DNA of 5,680 nucleotides from CAZDAW01 sp964503685. Its GTDB lineage: Bacteria; Chloroflexota; Anaerolineae; Anaerolineales; Anaerolineaceae. The stretch covers positions 1 through 5,680 of the forward strand of contig CAZDAW010000149.1 in NCBI GenBank assembly GCA_964503685.1, in the 5' to 3' direction. Shown here one piece after another: positions 1 to 5,680 of this stretch; the stretch's first letter is position 1; every line of letters begins with the position of its first letter. The translations under genes and the position numbers were made by a program. The notes beneath the pieces are model-generated. The model made no database searches. It saw only the letters and a list, made by a program, of their open reading frames with translations, and was not told where the DNA came from.

Positions 1-53
1 TTGCCATGGTTTTCCCCTTTCCTGAGGATACTGTCCATCCTGCCTTGCCTTAT

Positions 54-98
54 CAGACAGAAACCCGCGAACCAGCCGCGGGCTTCCGTCTGTTTTTT
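54..98. terminator. Hairpin with T-run between gap and the left edge; probable terminator
   Basis: Positions 54-69 and 77-92 form a 16-position stem around a 7-base loop (70-76). The six pairs next to the loop are all G-C (CCCGCG/CGCGGG). Read on the plus strand it is followed directly by six T (93-98) and, after four bases, six more T (103-108), the classic intrinsic terminator layout for a gene entering from the left. In that direction two pairs (59/87 and 63/83) are A-C mismatches. Read on the minus strand the same two become G-U wobbles, so the stem is uninterrupted, but no U-run follows. It starts 27 bases past the gap stop codon, so it may also define or protect the gap mRNA 3' end. The polarity of the T-run favours the plus strand; use in both directions is an inference. 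Confidence 0.72.
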
Positions 99-119
99 CC
101 GATTTTTTGCATCAAACCA

Positions 120-1172
120 TTAAAGACTTTTGGCCATCTTGACCATCAAATCCACCGTGCGGCAGGAATATCCCCATTCATTGACGTACCAGGTGACAAC
201 TTTCACCAGGTTGCCGCCCAGGACCATGTTGTAGGGCAGGTCAACAATGGAAGAGCGGGGATCGCCTTTGAAATCGGTGGAAACCAGGGGATCGCCATAT
301 TCACCAGTGGTAACACCCAGGATGCCTTTCAGTTTGCCATTGGCGGCAGCGACGAAAGCGGCATTCAGGTCTTCCTTGGTGACGGATTTTTCAACCGTCG
401 CGGTGAAATCAACCACGGAAACGGTGGGAGAGGGAACGCGCAGGGAATAGCCGTCGAATTTGCCTTTTAATTCGGGCAGTACCAGGGCGATGGCTTTGGC
501 AGCGCCGGTGGTGGTGGGGATGATATTCAGACCAGCGGCGCGGGAGCGGCGCAGTTCTTTTTTGTGGCCCTGATCCAGAATGACCTGATCGTTGGTGTAG
601 CTATGGATGGTGGTCATGGTGGCGTACTGGATGGTGCAGAGTTCATGCAGAACTTTGGCAGCCGGGGCCAGGCAGTTGGTGGTGCAGGAAGCGTTGGAAA
701 CCACATGATGCTGTTTGGGGTCGTATTTATCTTCATTGACGCCCAGAACAACGGTCAGGTCTTCGTTCTTCGCGGGAGCGGAGATGATGACCTTCTTTGC
801 GCCGCCTTTTTCAATGTGAGCGCGGGCGCCGGCTTTACCCTTGGCGGGATCGCCCAGGGCATCGACGAACAGGCCGGTGGATTCAACAACGATATCCACA
901 CCCATATCGCCCCATTTCAGCATAGCGGGATCTTTTTCAGCGGTGACTTTAATCTTCTTGCCATTGACAACCAGGTCATTTTCAGCGATTTCAACTGTGC
1001 CGTCAAAGCGGCCGTAGTTGGAGTCATATTTGAACAGATGGGCGTTTGTCTTGCTGTCAAACAGGTCGTTAATTGCAACGACTTCCAATTCGCCACCGGC
1101 GCGTTCAATAATTGCTTTCAAAACCTGGCGGCCGATGCGGCCGAAACCATTGATACCAACTTTTACTGCCAT
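120..1172 (-). CDS. gap: Type I glyceraldehyde-3-phosphate dehydrogenase
   Basis: Cytoplasmic enzyme of glycolysis and gluconeogenesis. It reversibly oxidises and phosphorylates glyceraldehyde-3-phosphate to 1,3-bisphosphoglycerate with NAD(P), acting as a homotetramer in this family. It is 350 residues, slightly longer than the usual 330-340. Visible motifs are the Rossmann loop NGFGRIGR (8-15), IND with Asp35 at the adenosine-ribose position, the active-site segment ASCTTN (161-166) with catalytic Cys163, His190 in TTIHSYTNDQ, the phosphate-site stretch IIPTTTGAAKA (217-227), and the C-terminal WYVNEWGYS (328-336). Two departures from the Bacillus-type enzyme stand out. There are about nine extra residues after STG (around 101-124), and Gln201-Gly202 replace the usual Leu-Pro of the cofactor loop, with one extra residue nearby. 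Asp35 favours NAD, but cofactor choice is not settled. The ATG at 1172 is fixed by a perfect Shine-Dalgarno site. It lies 53 bases downstream of yvcK on the same strand, so co-transcription is likely. Confidence 0.98.
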   Translation of the reverse strand: MAVKVGINGFGRIGRQVLKAIIERAGGELEVVAINDLFDSKTNAHLFKYDSNYGRFDGTVEIAENDLVVNGKKIKVTAEKDPAMLKWGDMGVDIVVESTGLFVDALGDPAKGKAGARAHIEKGGAKKVIISAPAKNEDLTVVLGVNEDKYDPKQHHVVSNASCTTNCLAPAAKVLHELCTIQYATMTTIHSYTNDQVILDQGHKKELRRSRAAGLNIIPTTTGAAKAIALVLPELKGKFDGYSLRVPSPTVSVVDFTATVEKSVTKEDLNAAFVAAANGKLKGILGVTTGEYGDPLVSTDFKGDPRSSIVDLPYNMVLGGNLVKVVTWYVNEWGYSCRTVDLMVKMAKSL

Positions 1173-1178
1173 GGATTA

Positions 1179-1184
1179 CCTCCT
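1179..1184 (-). promoter_or_regulatory. Consensus Shine-Dalgarno site of gap
   Basis: On the minus strand the sequence is AGGAGG followed by six bases (TAATCC) and the ATG of gap. This is a full match to the anti-SD complement at ideal spacing, as expected for a highly expressed glycolytic enzyme, and it fixes the start codon. None of the other genes in the window has a comparable site. Confidence 0.88.
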
Positions 1185-1225
1185 GAGGAATGATGTAAAT
1201 TTTCCATGCCTTCTGAAAGGCGGAT

Positions 1226-2587
1226 TTACCTGTCTATTGACAATGTATCTCGATTTAGCAACGGACCGGTTCTCTCATAGAATAGGTCCATTATAACCTG
1301 AGCCAGCCTTCCTGAATCATGTCTCCACGGATTAATGGGATCGATTAATTCGCCGGCATAGGTCGAATACTGCTCGCCCAGGTTCTCATCGATGCGCACC
1401 CATTCAACACCCTCTGGGAGATTCAGGTCCTGTTTCTGATTGCATATCACCAGATCGAAAATCCGTTGATTCAGGTGTTTCTCTATGGTACGGATATGGT
1501 CAGCTGTGGAAAAACCATCGGTTTCGCCCGGTTGGGTAGCCACGTTTACGATATAGAATTTCGTTGCCCGGCTTGCACGAATAGCTTCCGAAAGATCGGG
1601 GACAAGCAGGTTGGGCAAAATACTGGTGAACAGGCTGCCCGGCCCAATAATGATCAGATCGGCGTTAAGGATGGCCTGCACAGCCGGTGGGTAGGCAAGA
1701 GGATTATCCGGCTCCAGCCAGACACGTTTTATTCGCCCATTGGTTAATGGAATATTGCTTTCTCCGGTTACCCTGATATCTGATTCATCATTTGCGCTGG
1801 TTTTATCTGCCACCAGGCGAACATCATGCAGTGTTGATGGCAGGACACGCCCCTGAACGGCCAGAACACGCCCTGATTCCGCCACGGCTTCCTCAAAGGA
1901 ACCGGTAATATCAGCCAGCGCCGTGATAAAGAGATTACCCAGTGAGTGACCATTCAATCCGGCACTTTCACCAAAGCGGTACTGGAATATCTGGGTCAAC
2001 AAAGCTTCATCACTTGACAGGGCGGTCAGGCAGTTGCGGATATCGCCCGGTGGAAGCACACCCATATTGCGGCGCAATTCTCCGGAAGAACCGCCATCAT
2101 CTGCAACAGTCACCACCGCTGTCAGGTTTGTTGTGTGATTCTTTAAACCACGCAGCAGCGCGGAAAGTCCCGTCCCGCCGCCAATCACAACAACCCGCGG
2201 GCCGCGCTCCTTTTTTCGAAAAGTACTGATGGCATCCAAAACAGGTTTGCCGGGGGTTAGATAAGGTTTCAATAGAGCCCGGTTTAATTTATAGGTGCCA
2301 AACAGAATGCAGGCCAGACCAATTCCGCCAAAGATGACCGCCCGCAGGGGACGTTCAAGGAAACGCAGCGACAGGTAGGATAAAACAGGCAGCCACCAGG
2401 TTTCCGGTGCGGTCCGATAGACGTCCAACACCAGCACGGCAAACCCCAAGCCGATTAACATGGCGCCGATCAGAATAACCAGCAGCCAGCGTTTTACACC
2501 CAGGCCGGGCACCAGCCAGCGTAATTCTTTAACCAATCTCTGACCGGCTCGTAATAACCAACTGGTGGAAGATTTTTGCATAGCCAT
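1226..2587 (-). CDS. yvcK: YvcK/CofD-like UDP-sugar-binding protein with N-terminal membrane anchor
   Basis: Member of the YvcK (gluconeogenesis factor, CofD-like) family. In Bacillus, Listeria and mycobacteria these proteins are needed for growth on gluconeogenic carbon sources and for normal cell wall synthesis, and they bind UDP-GlcNAc-type sugars; no enzyme reaction is established. The core starts near residue 130. Visible motifs are the nucleotide loop VVVIGGGTG (132-140), VTVADDGGSSGELR (159-172 region), LPPGDIRNCL (178-187), GHSLGNLFITAL (213-224), IGPGSLFTSILPNL (314-327) and NVATQPGETDGFSTADH (348-364). The core is about the length of the 317-residue Bacillus protein. The first 130 residues are extra: a basic tail, a hydrophobic helix at about 34-56 and another at about 82-98, suggesting a two-helix membrane anchor with the core in the cytoplasm. 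The usual neighbours rapZ (yvcJ) and whiA are not in the window; gap follows instead. ATG 2587 and ATG 2581 are both possible starts. Neither has an SD site, and a promoter lies directly upstream. Confidence 0.94.
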   Translation of the reverse strand: MAMQKSSTSWLLRAGQRLVKELRWLVPGLGVKRWLLVILIGAMLIGLGFAVLVLDVYRTAPETWWLPVLSYLSLRFLERPLRAVIFGGIGLACILFGTYKLNRALLKPYLTPGKPVLDAISTFRKKERGPRVVVIGGGTGLSALLRGLKNHTTNLTAVVTVADDGGSSGELRRNMGVLPPGDIRNCLTALSSDEALLTQIFQYRFGESAGLNGHSLGNLFITALADITGSFEEAVAESGRVLAVQGRVLPSTLHDVRLVADKTSANDESDIRVTGESNIPLTNGRIKRVWLEPDNPLAYPPAVQAILNADLIIIGPGSLFTSILPNLLVPDLSEAIRASRATKFYIVNVATQPGETDGFSTADHIRTIEKHLNQRIFDLVICNQKQDLNLPEGVEWVRIDENLGEQYSTYAGELIDPINPWRHDSGRLAQVIMDLFYERTGPLLNRDTLSIDR

Positions 2588-2590
2588 AGA

Positions 2591-2619
2591 AATATAGCAG
2601 GGTTCAAGATTTCAGTCAA
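2591..2619 (-). promoter_or_regulatory. Sigma70-type promoter of yvcK, likely leaderless
   Basis: On the minus strand TTGACT (2619-2614) is followed by a 17-base spacer and TATATT (2596-2591). Each box matches five of six consensus bases, and the spacing is optimal. The -10 box ends only three bases before ATG 2587 and nine before the in-frame ATG 2581. Transcription should therefore begin at or between these two ATGs, giving an mRNA with almost no leader. This fits the absence of an SD site. It lies in the 120-base gap between yvcK and the longest reading of the divergent histidine kinase gene. That gap also holds an 8-base perfect palindrome, GTTGCAAC (2643-2650), which could be an operator but is too short to call. 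Confidence 0.6.
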
Positions 2620-2707
2620 CCGACGCTACTCCTACGCATAGGGTTGCAACGCTCTTGCCATTTTTGGGTATTCTTTTTCCCGGCGACTCGACAGACACAG
2701 CGACCGG

Positions 2708-4384
2708 ATGGATTTTTCACGGTTGTCTGGGAAGTTTGCGATTTTTCAAATAGAGCAGTCGACTATGTCATTTCAGCCCAAATGGGTTGTTACCTACTAT
2801 AATAATCGCATGCTTCCTGATTTTCGTGTTCGCCAGCGTGATTATCTGCTTGAAATTGCCGCCGGCCTGGCCGGTGAATTAGACCTGAAGACTCTGCTGG
2901 AACGCATCCTGGGGGTAAGTATTGAAATGTTGGCCGGACAGGCCGGTTTAATCGCCCTGCGTTCCGATACACAGGGCTGGAAAGTGCAGACCAGCGTTGG
3001 GATTCCCCCTGCTTTCCTGAAAGCCATCACACCCTTGCTGGCAGACATCCCCTCCTCTGTTGAAACAGTCGAAGCGGAAATTCCCGAAATAAACCGCCTG
3101 CTGGATAATCTCACCTTTGCTGCCAGCATGGGTTTTCTTACAGGTGTAGGCCTGCCATTGACCTCCCGCCAGAAAGTAGTGGGTGTGATCTACATCTTCC
3201 GCAGTTACCTGGGAATTTTTTCCAAGACAGACCGATCCCTGTTGAAAAGTTTTGCCAATCAAGCGGCTGTCGCCGTTCAAAACGCCCAGCTCTACAAGCA
3301 GGTCACCCAGGAAAAGCAGCGCATGGAAGCATTGCTTAATAACGCAGGTGACGGCATTCTGATTCTCAATCCTGATCGCAAAATCCAGGTGAGCAACGCG
3401 TCGTTCAGCCGTCTCTATGGGCTGGATGCCAATCACATTCAGGGTAAGAATCACGATCAGATCATTCAATGGGCCGGGCCAACCCAGGGGGTTACCCTTG
3501 AGCAGGCGGAAGCCGGCGGCTGGCCGCTTACCCCGCATGCCCAGTTATATGTGGAAGGGGATTTAAAACGCCAGAACAACCAGGTTCCGCTGCCGATTGG
3601 TATTACCTACGCGCCCTTATTGTCTGAAGAAGGCACACTCCTGAATATTATTGCCACCATCCGCGATATCACCCGCTTTCGCGAAGCGGAAGAGTTAAAA
3701 AGCACCTTTATATCCATCATCAGTCATGAATTAAAAACGCCGGTAGCCTTGATCAAGGGCTACGTTTCCACCCTGCGGCGTGATGACGCGCGCTGGGATC
3801 GCAAGGTGGTCAACGAGAGCCTGCAGGTGATCGAAGAAGAGGCTGACCGTTTGACCGGCCTTATTGAGAATATGCTGGATGCCTCTCGCCTGCAGGCAGG
3901 CGGTGTTTCACTTAAACAATCCGATATCCTGATCCCCGATATGGTCGAGCGATTGGTCAAACGTTTCCGCACTCAAACCACGAAACACACCCTTGTGACA
4001 GATTTCCCTGTTGATTTTCCTGTCATTTTGGCCGATGAAAACCGAATCCAGCAGGTACTTTCCAACCTTATCTCCAATGCCATAAAATATTCACCGGGCG
4101 GCGAAATCCGCATTGGCGGACAGGTCCGACCTGACCGGGTGATTATCAGCGTGAGCGATGAAGGGCCGGGTATTTCACCCAACGATATTCCGCATGTATT
4201 TGACCGCTTTTACCGGTCACCGGAGATGTCACGGGCCACTAAAGGTGCCGGTCTCGGGTTGTATCTCTCCCGTTCAATCATCGAAGCTCACGGGGGAAAA
4301 ATCTGGGTTGATCCATCGCCTGAGGGAGCGCGATTCTACTTTACCCTGCCGCGAACGGCAAATGACCAGGTTTCCCGGGTATAA
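2708..4384 (+). CDS. Cytoplasmic GAF-PAS sensor histidine kinase
   Basis: Two-component sensor kinase that should autophosphorylate on histidine and pass the phosphate to a response regulator. No transmembrane segment is visible, so it probably senses a cytoplasmic or diffusible signal. Domains in order: GAF (about 50-195), a short linking helix, PAS (about 204-322), HisKA (about 328-395) with SHELKTP and phospho-acceptor His340, then HATPase_c (about 435-550). The ATPase shows the N box around NLISNAIKYSP (453-463), the G1 box DEGPGI (484-489), the F box VFDRFYR (497-503) and the G2 box GAGLGL (513-518). Every catalytic motif is intact. Glu341 and Thr344 form the ExxT signature linked to phosphatase activity in HisKA kinases, so it may be bifunctional. 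There is no receiver domain and no regulator gene in view. The start is uncertain: in-frame ATGs at 2708, 2765 and 2810 all lack a clear SD, and the first 34 residues match no domain. The longest reading is given; 2810 (524 residues) is a serious alternative. Confidence 0.94.
   Translation: MDFSRLSGKFAIFQIEQSTMSFQPKWVVTYYNNRMLPDFRVRQRDYLLEIAAGLAGELDLKTLLERILGVSIEMLAGQAGLIALRSDTQGWKVQTSVGIPPAFLKAITPLLADIPSSVETVEAEIPEINRLLDNLTFAASMGFLTGVGLPLTSRQKVVGVIYIFRSYLGIFSKTDRSLLKSFANQAAVAVQNAQLYKQVTQEKQRMEALLNNAGDGILILNPDRKIQVSNASFSRLYGLDANHIQGKNHDQIIQWAGPTQGVTLEQAEAGGWPLTPHAQLYVEGDLKRQNNQVPLPIGITYAPLLSEEGTLLNIIATIRDITRFREAEELKSTFISIISHELKTPVALIKGYVSTLRRDDARWDRKVVNESLQVIEEEADRLTGLIENMLDASRLQAGGVSLKQSDILIPDMVERLVKRFRTQTTKHTLVTDFPVDFPVILADENRIQQVLSNLISNAIKYSPGGEIRIGGQVRPDRVIISVSDEGPGISPNDIPHVFDRFYRSPEMSRATKGAGLGLYLSRSIIEAHGGKIWVDPSPEGARFYFTLPRTANDQVSRV
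2798..2803 (+). promoter_or_regulatory. Possible -10 box for a leaderless histidine kinase start at 2810
   Basis: An exact TATAAT is followed by six bases (AATCGC) and then ATG 2810, in frame with the kinase. This is the spacing expected if transcription starts on the A of the start codon. It mirrors the leader-poor layout of the divergent yvcK gene. Against it, no recognisable -35 box lies 16-19 bases upstream, and one to three exact TATAAT matches are expected by chance in a window this size. If real, residues 1-34 of the longest reading are not translated. Confidence 0.3.
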
Positions 4385-4385
4385 T
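4380..4385 (+). promoter_or_regulatory. Possible -10 box upstream of the CpXC gene
   Basis: An exact TATAAT overlaps the kinase stop codon (TAA 4382-4384) and would start a transcript near 4392. That would give a leader of about 26 bases containing GAGAG (4405-4409), a weak SD eight bases before ATG 4418. No good -35 box sits at the right distance. It could add CpXC transcription to read-through from the kinase gene, or be coincidence. Confidence 0.28.
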
Positions 4386-4417
4386 CCTTTCCATCCTTTT
4401 CATTGAGAGTGTTCGTT

Positions 4418-5680
4418 ATGGCAAAAACCCAAACCATGTGTCCCCGCTGCCACCAACCCGTATTGGTTGAAATGAGGCAGCTTTTTGATATAAACACGGA
4501 TCCGCAGGCCAAACAAATCCTGCTTTCAGGCAACTATAATGTCGTGCGCTGCCAGAGTTGCGGATACCAGGGAACAGTTCCAGCCCCACTGGTCTACCAT
4601 GACCCGGAGAAAGAACTTTTGCTCACCTTTTTCCCCGGTGAACTGGGACTGCCTGTAAATGAACAGGAGAAATTGATTGGTCCAATTATCAATCAGGTGG
4701 TCAACGCGTTGCCGATGGAGAAACGCAAAGCCTATATCCTGCGTCCGCAATCCATGTTCACCTACCAGTCCATGATTGAAAAGATACTGGAAGGCGACGG
4801 CATAACCAAAGAAATGCTGGAAAACCAGCAGAAGCGTGTTGGTCTGATTCAGCGATTGCTGTCCACGACCCCCGATTCATTGCCGGAAGTATTGAAGGCG
4901 GAGGAAAGCCTGATCGACGCGAATTTCTTCAGCATACTCAATCGTCTTATCGAAGGTTCGCTCGCGCAGGGCGATCAACGCTCTGCACGCGCGTTAGCCG
5001 GCATTCAAAAAGCGGCACTCGAAGAGACCGAATTCGGTAAAACCATTAAAAAGCAGGCGGAAGAGACAGACACCGCCGTAAAAGCATTACAGGAAGCCGG
5101 CAAGGATGGGTTAACCCGCGAAAAATTGTTGGATATTCTGATCAATGCCACAAGCATGACACAGGTGGACACCATCGTGTCAATGGCACGGGCTGGCCTA
5201 GATTACACTTTCTTTGAACAGTTGACCAACAAAATAAACGCCGCCAGTGGCGATGAAAAGAAACGGTTGGAAGATTTACGCGAACATATTTTGGATTTGA
5301 CAAAAGAGATTGATCGAATCATGCAGGAAGAGATTGGACACGCGCGTGAATTACTGAACAAATTACTGGCCGAACCGGATGTGGAAAAAGCCACAGAAGC
5401 AGCGTTGGATTCAATCACCGAAATGTTTATTGAACTTATGCGGCAGGAAATACAATCCGCCCGGCAGCTTAATGATATGGTGCGGCTTGAAAAGCTCACA
5501 AAAATCGCTGGCGTCATTCAAAAAGCCAGCGCCCCGCCCCCTGAAATCCAGTTCATTGAACTTCTCATGTCACTTAAAACGCCGGAGGAACGGTTGAAAG
5601 TCCTGCAGGATAACGAGGCCATGATAACCCCGGAAATGGTTTCTTTATTGAACAGTGTGGTAACCCAAAGCGAACAGCAG
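4418..5680 (+). CDS. CpXC-domain protein with long helical repeat-bearing tail, 3' partial
   Basis: The reading frame is open from ATG 4418 to the right edge (421 residues, no stop), so the C-terminus is missing. The N-terminus carries two cysteine pairs, CPRC (8-11) and CQSCG (45-49), about 33 residues apart. This is the pattern of the CpXC domain, a predicted zinc-binding module of unknown function, which would extend to roughly residue 125. From about 130 on, the protein is almost wholly helical, charged and without membrane segments. Stretches near 275-320 look able to form coiled coil. Three diverged copies of a unit of about 35 residues seem to lie at 143-178, 238-273 and 379-415. The first and third align without gaps from T151-P152 and T388-P389. 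The start has a weak SD (GAGAG, 4405-4409); in-frame TTG 4403 and GTG 4409 are less likely. It follows the histidine kinase by 33 bases and is probably co-transcribed, so a role in the same response is possible but unproven. No signal peptide is seen. Confidence 0.9.
   Translation, partial: MAKTQTMCPRCHQPVLVEMRQLFDINTDPQAKQILLSGNYNVVRCQSCGYQGTVPAPLVYHDPEKELLLTFFPGELGLPVNEQEKLIGPIINQVVNALPMEKRKAYILRPQSMFTYQSMIEKILEGDGITKEMLENQQKRVGLIQRLLSTTPDSLPEVLKAEESLIDANFFSILNRLIEGSLAQGDQRSARALAGIQKAALEETEFGKTIKKQAEETDTAVKALQEAGKDGLTREKLLDILINATSMTQVDTIVSMARAGLDYTFFEQLTNKINAASGDEKKRLEDLREHILDLTKEIDRIMQEEIGHARELLNKLLAEPDVEKATEAALDSITEMFIELMRQEIQSARQLNDMVRLEKLTKIAGVIQKASAPPPEIQFIELLMSLKTPEERLKVLQDNEAMITPEMVSLLNSVVTQSEQQ

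Noticed and set aside
564..1193. A 209-codon open frame on the plus strand opposite gap, and a similar one at 6-470
   Set aside because: Both are codon-aligned antisense frames of gap. They stay open because gap avoids the TTA, CTA and TCA codons that would create stops on the other strand. The translations resemble no known protein, and the gap frame is unambiguous.
1231..1242. Small inverted repeat TGTC-TATT-GACA upstream of gap
   Set aside because: The arms are only four bases, it lies inside yvcK's last codons, and neither a GC-rich stem nor a T-run accompanies it.
1290..1295. Exact TATAAT on the minus strand within the 3' end of yvcK, a possible internal promoter for gap
   Set aside because: The hexamers 17-19 bases upstream match the -35 consensus at two positions at most, there is no extended -10 motif, and one or more chance TATAAT matches are expected in the window.
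2644..2674. TTGCAA and TATTCT as a promoter for the kinase start at 2708
   Set aside because: The spacer is 19 bases and the TATTCT box is a poor match; too weak to annotate.
2948..3538. A 196-codon open frame on the minus strand inside the histidine kinase
   Set aside because: It is codon-aligned with the kinase frame on the opposite strand and runs through the conserved GAF and PAS coding region. It has no motif of its own.
4382..4417. The histidine kinase and CpXC genes share a reading frame, separated by one TAA and eleven open codons, suggesting stop read-through or a split fusion gene
   Set aside because: The frame match has a one in three chance, the spacer has a plausible weak SD and ATG, and both proteins have complete domain boundaries at the junction.

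Overview
The window looks like an ordinary bacterial chromosome segment holding two divergent pairs of genes. Base composition is close to balanced, genes are tightly packed, and there are no mobile elements, CRISPR arrays or RNA genes. The GAPDH and the N-terminally membrane-anchored YvcK look bacterial. The soluble GAF-PAS histidine kinase followed by a long CpXC-domain protein is a combination I associate with Chloroflexota, perhaps Anaerolineae. That assignment is an inference from protein style, not a measured result.

Minus strand, right to left: a YvcK/CofD-like protein (2587 to 1226) is followed after 53 bases by type I glyceraldehyde-3-phosphate dehydrogenase, gap (1172 to 120). yvcK has a good sigma70-type promoter so close to its start codon that the message should be leaderless or nearly so. 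gap has a perfect AGGAGG ribosome binding site. Beyond gap, at 54-98, lies a strong 16-position stem with T-runs on its plus-strand side. It probably ends a convergent plus-strand transcript entering from the left, and may also form the 3' end of the gap message. yvcK and gap are probably co-transcribed, linking a UDP-sugar-binding regulator of carbon flux and cell envelope with a reversible step of glycolysis and gluconeogenesis.

Plus strand: a cytoplasmic sensor histidine kinase (2708 or a later start, to 4384) with GAF, PAS, HisKA and HATPase_c domains. After 33 bases comes a CpXC-domain protein (4418 to beyond the right edge), of which 421 residues are visible. No response regulator is in the window, so the kinase's partner is elsewhere or just outside.

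The least explained part is the long helical tail of the CpXC protein. It contains what look like three diverged copies of a motif of about 35 residues, two of them aligning without gaps. The mix of start types (perfect SD for gap, none for yvcK and the kinase) is the other point worth following. I found no strong evidence for a wholly new system.
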